Assembly (NCBI RefSeq): GCF_014637175.1
Contig: NZ_BMEV01000036.1
Coordinates: 1-34,399 of the forward strand
DNA from: Compostibacillus humi
Lineage (GTDB): Bacteria > Bacillota > Bacilli > Bacillales > Amphibacillaceae
Length of the DNA: 34,399 nucleotides
Direction of reading: 5' to 3'
A program made the position numbers and the translations under genes. Below the pieces are notes generated by a model. It did not search any database and had not been told where the DNA came from. It was given only the letters and a program-made list of their open reading frames with translations. Positions within the stretch are counted from its first letter, which is position 1, and every line of letters begins with the position of its first letter. Positions 23,723 through 32,421 of the stretch are shown piece by piece.

Positions 23723-25252
23723 CTACTCCGCAAATCTTACTTCAGATAAATCATGGAAGAAATACGGATATAATTGATACCCTTCCAACTTCGGATTCAG
23801 TGCCCAAATAATCTGATAGTCTGCCATATAAACGGCAGCGGCATCTTCACTTAACACTTCCTGTGCCCGATGGAACATCTCCACTTGCTTGTTTTCATCC
23901 GTTTCGACGATTACTTCCTCCATCAGCTGATCAAACTCCTCATTGGAGTAATTGAAGAAGTTGTTGCTTGCTTCCGTATGGTATCGTTTGATCGTTTCAT
24001 ACGGGGATAGCACGCCGGTAAAATCAATAATCGTCATATCATAATCCCGGCCTTGATAAATCCTCTCCAGCCAAATACCCCATTCAACTACTTCAATTTC
24101 CGCCTCAATTCCTGCTTCCCGTAAATTTTCTACAACCACTTGAGCGACATTGGAGTACAGCTCGGCATGGGATGAAATAGATAAAGTCGTTTTAAAGCCA
24201 TCCGGATATCCTGCTTCGGCAAGCAATTCCTTGGCCTTTTCCACATCATGAGGATAGACGTCCTCCAGTCCTTCTTTAAAGTACGCACCCATGGCCGGAC
24301 TCATATTGGAGCCTAATTTCGTTGCATAGCCGTTAAACGCTGCATCAATCACATCGTCTTTATTGATTGCATAGTTCATCGCCTGTCTAATCCGTTGATC
24401 CTGAAATGGCTCCCGTTCCTGATTAAAGCCTAGAAGCAACACCGTATTGCTGTCTTGATATTCTAGCTGAAAATCATTTTCCACCTCGGGGATGCGATGA
24501 GACCCGACAGCAACAATATCCATTTCACCAGACTGTAACGCCAAAAGGGCAGTCTGGTCATCTGGCTGGAAGGTGAAAGTTACTTTATCCAGATATGGCA
24601 ACCCTTCTTGCCAATAGTTTTCATTTTTATCCAAAATCAAATTGCTTTCCGGATTGTAGCTGTTAAATTTAAACGGACCGGTTCCAATCGGGTTGTCATT
24701 ATGTTTGCCATCATTGCTTTTTGGCAAAATCGCCGAATCTAAAGCAGTTAAATAGGATAGAAACGCCGAATTCGGCTCCTTCAGTGTAATAACAACGGTG
24801 TTTTCATCCGGTGCTTCAACGGAAGCAATAATTTCAAAGTTAGCATCTAACGGCTCACCTGTTTCTTTGCCCATTAACCGTTCGAAGGTGTAGATAACAT
24901 CTTCTGTGGTGAGGGGATCGCCATTATGGAAGGTGACATTATCCCTCAGAGTAAATGTGTATGTTAGACCATCTTCAGAAACGGAATAGTCTTCCGCCAA
25001 TGCTGGTTTCAATGACCCGTCTGTATCGCCATAAAGCAGGCCGTCAAACATGTTTAAAATCATTTGAAACGTAATGGATGCTTCCGCCATATGGGGATCC
25101 AAAAAGTCTGGATCATTATTAATTCTCACATTAATTTCATTTTTATCCGCCGTTTCCTTTCTTTCCCCGTTACTTTCTCCCGAATCTTTTGAACAAGCAG
25201 CCAATATGATGAAAAAGAATAATATGCTTGTAATAAACGCTAGTTTTCTCAC
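23723..25252 (-). CDS. Peptide-binding lipoprotein, family 5 solute-binding protein
   Basis: The 509-residue protein starts with a lipoprotein signal ending in LAAC (lipidated C20), followed by a charged, flexible linker. The SBP family 5 pattern follows: PDFLDPHMA, then LKPALAEDYSVSEDGLTYTF, TLRDNVTFHNGDPLTTEDVI, IGTGPFKF near residue 190, and a later RQAMNYAINKDDVI. It should be anchored outside the membrane and deliver peptides, or in some relatives nickel or glycosides, to the permeases. GTG is the start, 8 bases after AAAGGGGG. The ligand type cannot be read directly; the neighbouring aminopeptidase favours peptides. Confidence 0.9.
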   Translation of the reverse strand: MRKLAFITSILFFFIILAACSKDSGESNGERKETADKNEINVRINNDPDFLDPHMAEASITFQMILNMFDGLLYGDTDGSLKPALAEDYSVSEDGLTYTFTLRDNVTFHNGDPLTTEDVIYTFERLMGKETGEPLDANFEIIASVEAPDENTVVITLKEPNSAFLSYLTALDSAILPKSNDGKHNDNPIGTGPFKFNSYNPESNLILDKNENYWQEGLPYLDKVTFTFQPDDQTALLALQSGEMDIVAVGSHRIPEVENDFQLEYQDSNTVLLLGFNQEREPFQDQRIRQAMNYAINKDDVIDAAFNGYATKLGSNMSPAMGAYFKEGLEDVYPHDVEKAKELLAEAGYPDGFKTTLSISSHAELYSNVAQVVVENLREAGIEAEIEVVEWGIWLERIYQGRDYDMTIIDFTGVLSPYETIKRYHTEASNNFFNYSNEEFDQLMEEVIVETDENKQVEMFHRAQEVLSEDAAAVYMADYQIIWALNPKLEGYQLYPYFFHDLSEVRFAE

Positions 25253-25267
25253 AGCGCTATCCCCCTT

Positions 25268-25999
25268 TTATTTTACAATATATTCCTCCAATGATTGTTC
25301 TCCCTGCAGCAACGACACTACTTCCATTGTCGACGGCACGATAATGCAATCGGTTAACTCTTCTACCCCTTTATGGCCAAAGCGGTTTAGAACAATGGTT
25401 TGAATGCCTGCCTTTCCGGCACCGATTACGTCGTCATAGTAGTTGTCTCCTACATATAATACTTCCTCCGGCAAGTACCCGGATTCTTTCAAAAGCAGTT
25501 CGAACATTTTAGCATCCGGCTTACCGGAGCCAACTTCCGAAGAAACATAAATATAGTCAAAATAATCATCAATTCCAAGGGAAGCAAGCAATTTTCTGCA
25601 TGACTTGTCCCAATTGGACAGGAGCCCCAGCTCATAACCTTCTCGTTTTAACGTTTCCAGCACCTTTTTCGTATGGGGAAACAATTTCCAAAACGGTTTG
25701 TTCTGAGCTTGCTCAATAAAAAATTGTACCTGTTCAAACAGATTAAAACGAAATCTTAAGCGGTAATTGACAGTCCCGATATACCAGGGCATATACGTTT
25801 CCGGAGCATGTCCAAAGACGCCCGGATAGTCCCGCATAAACATTTTATCCGCCAAATGGAAAGCAAGATCTACCTCGTCCTTCGATCGATCAAGCCCTTT
25901 ATGCCGCAAATAGGCGAGGTAATCTTCCACCCTTTCGTTATAGACTAATGTGTATCCAAGGTCAAAGGTTACGAGTTTAATATTTTCAAAGTTCATCAT
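25268..25999 (-). CDS. HAD-family hydrolase in the peptide transport operon
   Basis: I chose the ATG at 25999, which follows GGAG by 6 bases (243 residues; the next codon is also ATG). Motif I is TFDLGYTL with nucleophile D13; the usual second aspartate is glycine, a variant found in a number of HAD proteins. Motif II is GLLSNWD, motif III the lysine in GSGKPDAKMF, and motif IV GDNYYDD. The cap is helical, as in subfamily IA. It is a probable small-molecule phosphatase, substrate unknown. It lies between the aminopeptidase and the binding protein with gaps of 38 and 15 bases. Confidence 0.82.
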   Translation of the reverse strand: MMNFENIKLVTFDLGYTLVYNERVEDYLAYLRHKGLDRSKDEVDLAFHLADKMFMRDYPGVFGHAPETYMPWYIGTVNYRLRFRFNLFEQVQFFIEQAQNKPFWKLFPHTKKVLETLKREGYELGLLSNWDKSCRKLLASLGIDDYFDYIYVSSEVGSGKPDAKMFELLLKESGYLPEEVLYVGDNYYDDVIGAGKAGIQTIVLNRFGHKGVEELTDCIIVPSTMEVVSLLQGEQSLEEYIVK

Positions 26000-26037
26000 A
26001 CTTTGCTCCTTTACAAGCCGCAGCAAATTGACCGGCT

Positions 26038-27006
26038 TTATTTATTCGATTTGCTTTTATAAGCCGGGATGCCGGAAATTTCCTCTGCAGCTTTTATTGC
26101 TCGTATAATTGCCATTTCCATCGCTTTTGCTGCCATGTTGGCGACGAGATCAACAGGATACTTGTCCCCGCCCGTTGCCAAAGCAAAAATTGTATCGCCG
26201 TCATTCATCGTATGGGAAGGAAAAATCGTCCTTGCCAGTGCGTTATGGGTCACCTGAGCGACTTTCGTTGCCTCTGCCTTCGTCATTGTCGTATTTGCTG
26301 CCACCGCGCCAATTGTCGTGTTTCCTCCGGCAAAGGTTTCGATGGATGGCAATGTTTCCAGAAGTTTCATGCTGTCCATAATTTCGCCGGTTTCTTTATT
26401 TACAGGACCGGCTAAAATTTCGCCAGCAGACGGATCCCGAACATCTCCAACCGCATTGACAGCAACGATGGCACCAACGGTTAGCCCGTTCTTTAGCTGA
26501 ATAGAGGCCGAGCCTAATCCCCCTTTCATACATTGGTCTGGTCCCGCCAGTTTACCGACGGTGGCACCGCAGCCTGCCCCGCTGTTGCCCAATGCAAATT
26601 CCCCAGCCGCTGCTTTCTTTGCCGCTTCATAGCCCATTTCCTTCGTCGGGCGAATTTTGCCGTTGCCGACGAGCAAATCGAATAACACCGCTCCAGGGAC
26701 AATCGGCACGTTGAAACCGGCAACATCCAGTCCAATTTTCTTTTCCTCCAAATATTGCATGACACCCGATGCAGCTTCTAGCCCATAGGCACTTCCGCCG
26801 GTTAGACAGATTCCGTGAACTTTATCTACCGTATTTACTGGATTTAACAGATCTGTCTCCCTCGTTCCCGGTGCTGAACCGCGGACATCAACACCGCAAG
26901 TTGCTCCCTTTTCTGTGAGAATTACCGTACAGCCGGTAAGGGCATCCATGTTTTCCGCATTTCCCACTTTTATTCCAGGCACGTCGGTTATATTTCCGTA
27001 AACCAA
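26038..27006 (-). CDS. P1-family (DmpA/S58) aminopeptidase, first gene of the operon
   Basis: The 322-residue protein matches P1/DmpA-type N-terminal nucleophile hydrolases. The N-terminus has ITDVPGIKVGNAE, then GCTVILTEKGATCGVDVRG, GICLTGGSAYGLEAASGV and NSGAGCGATVGK. The likely self-cleavage site is N229/T230 in GGNTTIGAVAAN, which would leave threonine as the new N-terminal nucleophile. Family members cleave N-terminal residues from small peptides, including D-amino acid and beta-amino acid peptides, or amide oligomers. TTG is the start, 7 bases after GGGAG. It shares an operon with the importer and would process what is brought in. Confidence 0.88.
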   Translation of the reverse strand: MVYGNITDVPGIKVGNAENMDALTGCTVILTEKGATCGVDVRGSAPGTRETDLLNPVNTVDKVHGICLTGGSAYGLEAASGVMQYLEEKKIGLDVAGFNVPIVPGAVLFDLLVGNGKIRPTKEMGYEAAKKAAAGEFALGNSGAGCGATVGKLAGPDQCMKGGLGSASIQLKNGLTVGAIVAVNAVGDVRDPSAGEILAGPVNKETGEIMDSMKLLETLPSIETFAGGNTTIGAVAANTTMTKAEATKVAQVTHNALARTIFPSHTMNDGDTIFALATGGDKYPVDLVANMAAKAMEMAIIRAIKAAEEISGIPAYKSKSNK

Positions 27007-27155
27007 CTCTTCACTCCCTTTAATCTATCTATAAAATTCTACCTGTATTTTTCCTATATTCATATTATAATAATTTTTAAAAGTATCCTATAAAAACTTT
27101 ACGATTTTAATAGATAATATTTACCAAATTTTTAGCCGCTCAAAGGGGAATATTT

Positions 27156-28184
27156 ATGGAAAAAAGGGAAACGATAGCTGTCGGGACAATGGCAGCCGAT
27201 GATATTTTATTGGAAGTCGAGCATTTGAAAACGTACTTTTATCTGGGGAAAGATAAAGTCGCCAAAGCAGTCGATGATGTAAGCTTTGCGATTAAACGGG
27301 GCGAAACCGTTGCCCTTGTCGGAGAATCCGGGAGCGGAAAAAGCGCCACCTCCTTATCGATTATGGGATTAGTACCTTCTCCAGGAAAAATTGTCTCCGG
27401 GTCTATCAAACTAAATGGAAAGGAATTAACGCGACTTTCCGAAAAGGAAATGAACAACGTTCGCGGCCGGGATATTGCGATGATTTTTCAGGAACCGATG
27501 ACTTCCCTTGACCCGTTATTTCCAATCGGAGACCAAATTGCCGAATCATTACTTCGACACAAAAAATTGAAGAAAAAAGAAGCGAAAGAATTAGCCATAG
27601 AATTATTGAAAAAGGTTGGATTTGTCCGGGCGGAAAAAATGATGAAGGAATATCCCCACCAGCTTTCCGGCGGAATGCGGCAGCGGGTTATGATTGCCAT
27701 TGCTATGGCCTGTAATCCACAGCTTTTGATTGCCGATGAACCGACTACAGCGTTAGACGTTACGATTCAAGCCCAAATTCTTGACCTGATGATGGATGTG
27801 AAGGAAGAATTCGATTCGGCTATTTTATTAATAACCCATGATTTAGGAGTCGTTGCTGAAACAGCTGACCGGGTTCTAGTCATGTATGGCGGTCAAATCG
27901 TTGAAGAAGGCACGGTGGAGGAAATCTTTCAGCAGCCGAAACATCCATATACGAAAGGATTGCTGAAAAGCATGCCTTCTTTAGAAATGGAAGTTGAGCG
28001 CCTTGATGCAATTCCTGGTTCCGTTCCCCCTTCCCACCAGTTTCCTGTCGGGTGCCGCTTTGCCGACCGATGTAAATTTGCCATGGAAATTTGCCAAAAG
28101 GAAAATCCAGCACTTTTCCAAACAAACGGTGGGCGCAAAGTCCGCTGCCATCTATATGAAAGTGAGGAGGGCGAACATGAATAA
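27156..28184 (+). CDS. Peptide ABC transporter ATPase, DppD/OppD type
   Basis: The 342-residue cytoplasmic protein has Walker A GESGSGKS (56-63), the Q-loop IFQEPMTSLDPLFPIG, signature LSGGMRQRV, Walker B LLIADEPTTALD and the switch histidine in LLITHDLGV. The C-terminal oligopeptide-transporter domain has the four-cysteine pattern starting PVGCRFADRC, which binds an iron-sulphur cluster in some DppD proteins. AAAGGGG is 7 bases before the ATG. It overlaps the next ATPase gene by 8 bp and is divergent from the operon that encodes the rest of the transporter. Confidence 0.92.
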   Translation: MEKRETIAVGTMAADDILLEVEHLKTYFYLGKDKVAKAVDDVSFAIKRGETVALVGESGSGKSATSLSIMGLVPSPGKIVSGSIKLNGKELTRLSEKEMNNVRGRDIAMIFQEPMTSLDPLFPIGDQIAESLLRHKKLKKKEAKELAIELLKKVGFVRAEKMMKEYPHQLSGGMRQRVMIAIAMACNPQLLIADEPTTALDVTIQAQILDLMMDVKEEFDSAILLITHDLGVVAETADRVLVMYGGQIVEEGTVEEIFQQPKHPYTKGLLKSMPSLEMEVERLDAIPGSVPPSHQFPVGCRFADRCKFAMEICQKENPALFQTNGGRKVRCHLYESEEGEHE

Positions 28185-29178
28185 CAAGGAAAAAATACTC
28201 GAAGTCAAGCAGCTAAAAAAATATTTTCTCCTCCGTAACGGACTGTTCCGAACCTCCTCCGCTTCCATTAAAGCAGTGGACGATATTAGTTTTGCTGTTT
28301 ATCAAGGGGAAACATTAGGAATTGTCGGTGAATCCGGCTCAGGGAAATCGACGTTGGGCAGAACAATTTTGCGCCTATATGAGCCGACGGACGGAGATAT
28401 TTGGTTCCAAGGAAAAAATATTGCTCCATTGGGGGAACGGGAACTGAAACCTTTCCGGAAAGACATGCAGATGATTTTTCAGGATCCCTTTTCTTCCTTA
28501 AATCCCCAGTTTACGATAAAGCGAATTGTGGAAGAGCCGTTTCTCGCCCAGAGCAAGCTGTCGAAAAAGGAAAGGACGGAAAAGGTGCTGCAGCTGCTGG
28601 AAAAGGTAGGATTATCTGAAGATGCCTTAACGAAACATCCCCATGAATTTTCCGGAGGGCAGCGTCAACGGATTGGCATTGCCCGTGCCCTTGCGATGAA
28701 CCCTAAATTCATTATTGCCGATGAGCCGGTATCGGCATTGGACGTATCGATACAAGCCCAAGTACTCAATTTAATGAAAGATTTGCAGGAAGAATTTCAC
28801 CTTACCTATCTGTTTATTTCCCACGACTTGAGTGTTGTCAAACATATTAGCGACCGAGTTGGGGTCATGTATCTTGGCAGAATCATGGAGATCGGGCCAA
28901 AAAATGCAATTTACGATAATCCGCTCCACCCGTATACGAAAGCTTTATTATCTTCCGTTCCCAAGACCAATCTAAAGGCCAAAAGAGAAAGAATTACGTT
29001 ACATGGAGAACCGCCAAATCCAGCAGAGCCGCCATCTGGCTGTGCTTTTCGCACCCGCTGCCCTTTTGCCCATGACCGTTGCATAACCGAACGGCCAAAA
29101 CTTGCCCATCAAGGAGAAGGGCATTTCGTTGCCTGCCACCTGTTTGAGAAAACCGCAGCGAATAGCCTATCATCTTAA
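28177..29178 (+). CDS. Peptide ABC transporter ATPase, DppF/OppF type
   Basis: From the ATG at 28177 (GAGGAGGG just upstream) the product is 333 residues. Walker A is GESGSGKST, followed by MIFQDPFSSLNPQFTI, signature FSGGQRQRIGIARALA, Walker B FIIADEPVSALD and the switch histidine in LFISHDLSVV. The C-terminal oligopeptide domain carries GCAFRTRCPFAHDRC. It pairs with the preceding DppD-type ATPase to energise the importer. A longer frame open upstream to 27994 overlaps dppD and is not used. A terminator follows directly. Confidence 0.92.
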   Translation: MNNKEKILEVKQLKKYFLLRNGLFRTSSASIKAVDDISFAVYQGETLGIVGESGSGKSTLGRTILRLYEPTDGDIWFQGKNIAPLGERELKPFRKDMQMIFQDPFSSLNPQFTIKRIVEEPFLAQSKLSKKERTEKVLQLLEKVGLSEDALTKHPHEFSGGQRQRIGIARALAMNPKFIIADEPVSALDVSIQAQVLNLMKDLQEEFHLTYLFISHDLSVVKHISDRVGVMYLGRIMEIGPKNAIYDNPLHPYTKALLSSVPKTNLKAKRERITLHGEPPNPAEPPSGCAFRTRCPFAHDRCITERPKLAHQGEGHFVACHLFEKTAANSLSS

Positions 29179-29208
29179 AGGACATCCAGAACAAAGGATG
29201 TCCTTTTA
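29178..29208 (+). terminator. Terminator of the ATPase operon
   Basis: AAGGACATCC (29178-29187) is complementary to GGATGTCCTT (29196-29205) with an 8-base loop and a short T run. It starts at the stop codon of the second ATPase gene. Confidence 0.85.
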
Positions 29209-29297
29209 TTTTTCATATGATTTGTACAAATCTTTCCTTGCCGGTCATACATATATACTAATCTTTCATTTTCACGCTTTAGAAAGGAGAATTTTTC

Positions 29298-29606
29298 ATG
29301 AAAAGTGCATTCCCAATCATCGGGCTATTGGCGGTGCTCCTTTTTGTTGCCATGCAGGAAGGAAATGCCGGTACGATTCACGGCGGCGTGCCGATATATG
29401 AGGAAGAAAGCAATGCAGAAGTAGATGTCTTTCAGCAGGCGGAACAAGTGCCAGCCTCCCTCGAATATCAGCTGGAAGAAATACGTGAAAAAGACGGCTA
29501 CACAATTGAAGTTTACCGTGAGTACGAAATATACCGGAATGAAAACGGAACGATTGTAAAAATGATACCAACAGACCATTACAACTACTTAAGATATGAA
29601 AAATAA
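29298..29606 (+). CDS. Small secreted protein of unknown function
   Basis: The 102-residue protein has a short signal peptide (MKSAFPIIGLLAVLLFVAMQ) with likely cleavage after GNA near residue 24; a membrane-anchored form is possible. The mature part is acidic, then has a repeating charged/aromatic pattern (EIREKDGYTIEVYREYEIYR) likely to form beta strands. AAAGGAG lies about 8 bases before the ATG. No family is recognised. It lies between the peptide transporter and the flavoprotein genes in the same direction and could be cotranscribed with the latter. Confidence 0.65.
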   Translation: MKSAFPIIGLLAVLLFVAMQEGNAGTIHGGVPIYEEESNAEVDVFQQAEQVPASLEYQLEEIREKDGYTIEVYREYEIYRNENGTIVKMIPTDHYNYLRYEK

Positions 29607-29714
29607 GCTATTTCCTTTAAGCCCATCTTGCTTTACTCCCTCGGATATGTCGGATATACTGAAGCAAAAGACGAAATTATAAAAATATTCCTTAAACTGG
29701 AGGAGGGACAAGAA

Positions 29715-31406
29715 TTGGAACATGATGTTATCGTCATAGGTGCGGGATTGGCAGGATTAGTTGCAACGTGCGAACTGGCTGATGCCGGGAAAAAAGTATT
29801 ATTATTGGACCAGGAACCGGAAGCGTCATTTGGCGGACAAGCATGGTGGTCTTTCGGCGGACTCTTTTTTATTGATTCTCCGGAACAGAGACGTCTTGGC
29901 ATTAAAGACTCGGAAGAATTGGCCTGGCGGGACTGGATGCACTCCGCCGGATACGACCGGGAAGAAGATGAAGACAAATGGGGAAAAAAATGGGCAGAAA
30001 AATATTTAGAATTTGCAGCCGGCAAGAAGAGAGAATGGCTGCAAAAGCTTGGCATCAGGTTTTTCCCTATTGTCGGCTGGGCAGAGCGGGGAGCTGTTCT
30101 CCCCAATGGATACGGAAACTCGGTCCCCCGGTTCCACATTACTTGGGGTACCGGTCCTGGACTCGTTGCGCCTTTTGCCCAAAAGGTCAGGAATTATATT
30201 GCAACCGGTCAAGTAGATTATAAAGCTCGCCATCGTGTTGATCAATTGCTTAAAGAAAACGGTGCGGTTACCGGGGTATACGGCTCCATTTTAGAGCCAA
30301 GTTCAGCTGGCCGTGGAGAAGACAGCAACCGTAACGTAATTGGAGAATTTAAATATCGTGCTCAGGCAGTACTCGTTGCGAGCGGCGGAATCGGCGGTAA
30401 TTTTGATCTGATACGCAAAAATTGGCCGAGCCGCTTAGGAGCTCCTCCAAAACAAATGATTTCCGGAGTGCCGAAGCACGTAGACGGGCGCATGCTCGCC
30501 ATTGCCGAGGAAGCTGGCAGCCGGATTGTAAACCGGGATCGGATGTGGCATTATACGGAAGGAATAAAAAATTGGGCGCCAATTTGGAGCCGGCACGGCA
30601 TTCGCATTTTGCCGGGACCATCCTCCCTGTGGCTTGACGCGGAAGGAAACCGATTCAAGGAACCAAATTACCCTGGCTTTGATACGTTAAGCACACTGGA
30701 AGCAATCCAAAAAACCGGCTATGATTATTCCTGGTTTATCCTTACCCAAAAAATAATCGAAAAAGAATTTGCCTTATCCGGATCTGAACAAAATCCCGAC
30801 ATTACAGGGAAGAGCATTACACAAGTACTAAAACGAGTATTGCCTGGAGCACCTGGGCCAGTACAAGCCTTTATGGATAAAGGAGAAGATTTTATCATTG
30901 CCAACGAATTGGATACCCTCGTTGAAGAGATGAACCGTTTATCCGGAGATTCTTTACTGGATCCTGGTTCGATTCGCAGGCAAATCGCAGAACGGGATGA
31001 AATAATTATGAATCCCGCGGCGAATGATACACAAATTAACGCGATTCACGAATCCCGTAAGTACATTAGCGAAAAACTAATCCGCGTTGCGCCGCCGCAT
31101 CAAATGCTCGATTCGGATAATGGGCCGTTAATTGCTGTCCGTTTGCATATTCTTAGCCGGAAAACGCTAGGCGGACTGCAAACCGACTTGCAAGGAAGAG
31201 TCCTCGATTTAAATGGGTATCCGATTGACGGATTGTATGCTGCAGGGGAAGTGGCCGGCTTTGGCGGCGGAGGACTGCACGGTTATCGCTCTTTGGAAGG
31301 AACTTTTTTAGGCGGATGCTTATTCACCGGCCTTGTTGCAGGGAAAAATATAGCGGAAGCCCTTGGCAGCAGGAACGTGCATAGTTCCGATGCTATCCAA
31401 GTTTAA
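29715..31406 (+). CDS. FAD-dependent dehydrogenase, fumarate reductase/KstD superfamily
   Basis: I chose TTG 29715, 7 bases after a near-perfect GGAGGAGGG, giving 563 residues that begin right at the Rossmann fold; the frame is open further upstream but without signals. The FAD site is VIVIGAGLAGLVATCELADAG, with the adenine-ribose acid at the end of VLLLDQE, and SFGGQAWWSFGG follows. A second FAD motif lies at the C-terminus (YAAGEVAGFGGGGLHGYRSL). This is the architecture of the FAD-binding dehydrogenases (COG3573 type) related to ketosteroid dehydrogenase and fumarate reductase. The substrate is unknown. No heme-binding or membrane part is seen. Confidence 0.85.
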   Translation: MEHDVIVIGAGLAGLVATCELADAGKKVLLLDQEPEASFGGQAWWSFGGLFFIDSPEQRRLGIKDSEELAWRDWMHSAGYDREEDEDKWGKKWAEKYLEFAAGKKREWLQKLGIRFFPIVGWAERGAVLPNGYGNSVPRFHITWGTGPGLVAPFAQKVRNYIATGQVDYKARHRVDQLLKENGAVTGVYGSILEPSSAGRGEDSNRNVIGEFKYRAQAVLVASGGIGGNFDLIRKNWPSRLGAPPKQMISGVPKHVDGRMLAIAEEAGSRIVNRDRMWHYTEGIKNWAPIWSRHGIRILPGPSSLWLDAEGNRFKEPNYPGFDTLSTLEAIQKTGYDYSWFILTQKIIEKEFALSGSEQNPDITGKSITQVLKRVLPGAPGPVQAFMDKGEDFIIANELDTLVEEMNRLSGDSLLDPGSIRRQIAERDEIIMNPAANDTQINAIHESRKYISEKLIRVAPPHQMLDSDNGPLIAVRLHILSRKTLGGLQTDLQGRVLDLNGYPIDGLYAAGEVAGFGGGGLHGYRSLEGTFLGGCLFTGLVAGKNIAEALGSRNVHSSDAIQV

Positions 31407-31490
31407 TGTCGAGCCTTTTTCCCGGGAAATATTCTTTTATTCTTTATTTTTTCCATTACACACAGACTACGATAGTAAAAGGTGAGGAAA

Positions 31491-31949
31491 ATGAAAATAC
31501 GCCAATTACGTCAGGATGAAAATCCGCCGATGGATTTACTGCTATTAGCTGATCCATCGAGGGAATCGATTGCCGATTATTTGGAACGCGGCGAATGTTA
31601 TATTGCTGAAAATGAAGCAGGCAAAGTCATCGCGGTTTACGTCCTGCTTTCCACTAGACCACAAACAGCAGAATTAGTAAACATTGCTGTTTGTGAGGAA
31701 GAACAAGGGAAAGGAATCGGAAAGAAATTACTCTTGGATGCCATTCAAAGAGCTCGATTTAAAGGATATAAAACGTTGGAAGTAGGTACTGGAAATTCCA
31801 GCATCGGCCAGCTTGCATTCTATCAAAAATGCGGATTTAGAATTACATCTATTGATTACGATTTCTTTACTAGGCATTATGAAGAAAAGATTTATGAAAA
31901 TGGAATTTGGTGCAGAGATATGATTCGCTTAACACTAGATTTAGTATAA
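31491..31949 (+). CDS. GNAT-family N-acetyltransferase, YvbK-like
   Basis: The ATG at 31491 is preceded by AGGTGAGG; a GTG nine bases earlier lies within that site. The 152-residue protein has GNAT motif B/A order: AELVNIAVCEEEQGKGIGKK carries the acetyl-CoA loop (QGKGIGK), followed by GTGNSSIGQLAFYQKCGFRI. The C-terminal YENGIWCRDMIRL is typical of B. subtilis YvbK and relatives. It should acetylate a small molecule or protein amine; the substrate is not known. It is a single gene with a terminator after it. Confidence 0.85.
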   Translation: MKIRQLRQDENPPMDLLLLADPSRESIADYLERGECYIAENEAGKVIAVYVLLSTRPQTAELVNIAVCEEEQGKGIGKKLLLDAIQRARFKGYKTLEVGTGNSSIGQLAFYQKCGFRITSIDYDFFTRHYEEKIYENGIWCRDMIRLTLDLV

Positions 31950-31954
31950 ATATG

Positions 31955-32004
31955 CTCCCTTTATGGAAGACAGATTCAATCTGACTTCCTGAGGGAGTTT
32001 TTTT
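31955..32004 (+). terminator. Terminator of the acetyltransferase gene
   Basis: CTCCCT, GGAAG and CAGATT on the left pair with AATCTG, CTTCC and AGGGAG on the right (31955-31997) with small bulges, followed by seven T. Confidence 0.8.
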
Positions 32005-32108
32005 ATATTTTCTCCCCTCATTTTATGATCTGGCGGTACCGGGTTGGAGACGCAGGACCAAAAAGAACTCCCTATCAATCGTTTTTTTCTATATTTTCGA
32101 TGTAGTTT

Positions 32109-32340
32109 ATCGCGAAGCACGTGCTCTCGGTGAATATCTCTCTCTTTTTGCTGAAATCAACCATGACACGCGCTCTCTCGGTTGATTCTCCACGTTTTTC
32201 TTCCGCAATCTGCCGTGACACGCACTCTCTCGGTTGATTCTCCACGTTTTTCTTCCGCAATCTGCCGTGACACGCACTCTCTCGGTTGATTCTCCACGTT
32301 TTTCTTCCGCAATCGGCCGTGAGAGGAGCTCTCTAGGCGC
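32109..32340. repeat. Tandem array of a 52-bp repeat
   Basis: Units start at 32161, 32213, 32265 and 32317 (last one partial), with a diverged unit from about 32109. Each runs from CCGTGACACGCACTCTCTCG through GATTCTCCACGTTTTTCTTC to CGCAATCTG. Three units are almost identical. The unit is not a multiple of three, yet all three minus-strand frames stay open, so an apparent 102-codon frame exists without start signals. There is no dyad symmetry like a CRISPR repeat and no unique spacer. Confidence 0.9.
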
Positions 32341-32380
32341 CCAATCCAGCCACAAGAACCATTCCCATGAAAATTCTCGG

Positions 32381-32413
32381 AAAAAAGCGTGGCACTTTTC
32401 ATCAGTACCACGC
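32381..32413 (-). terminator. Terminator of the ABC-F gene
   Basis: On the minus strand GCGTGGTAC pairs with GTGCCACGC (32387-32413, one mismatch) and is followed by six T. It lies 9 bases after the ABC-F stop codon. Confidence 0.8.
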
Positions 32414-32421
32414 ATGAACTC

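Noticed and set aside
27994-28176. N-terminal extension of the second ATPase
   Set aside because: It overlaps the DppD-type gene; the ATG at 28177 has an excellent ribosome binding site and begins at the normal N-terminus.
29220-29297. Promoter for the small secreted protein
   Set aside because: TATACT is present near 29252, but no -35 element at acceptable spacing could be found.
29633-30621. Several long antisense frames over the FAD dehydrogenase
   Set aside because: They follow from the base composition of the dehydrogenase codons, lack start signals and match no family.
32109-32340. CRISPR array
   Set aside because: Units are contiguous 52-bp tandem copies with no unique spacers and no cas genes in the window.
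32107-32415. Open frames of 60-100 codons on the minus strand over the tandem repeats
   Set aside because: They exist only because the 52-bp repeat has no stops in any minus frame. There is no ribosome binding site, and the frame covers the ABC-F terminator.
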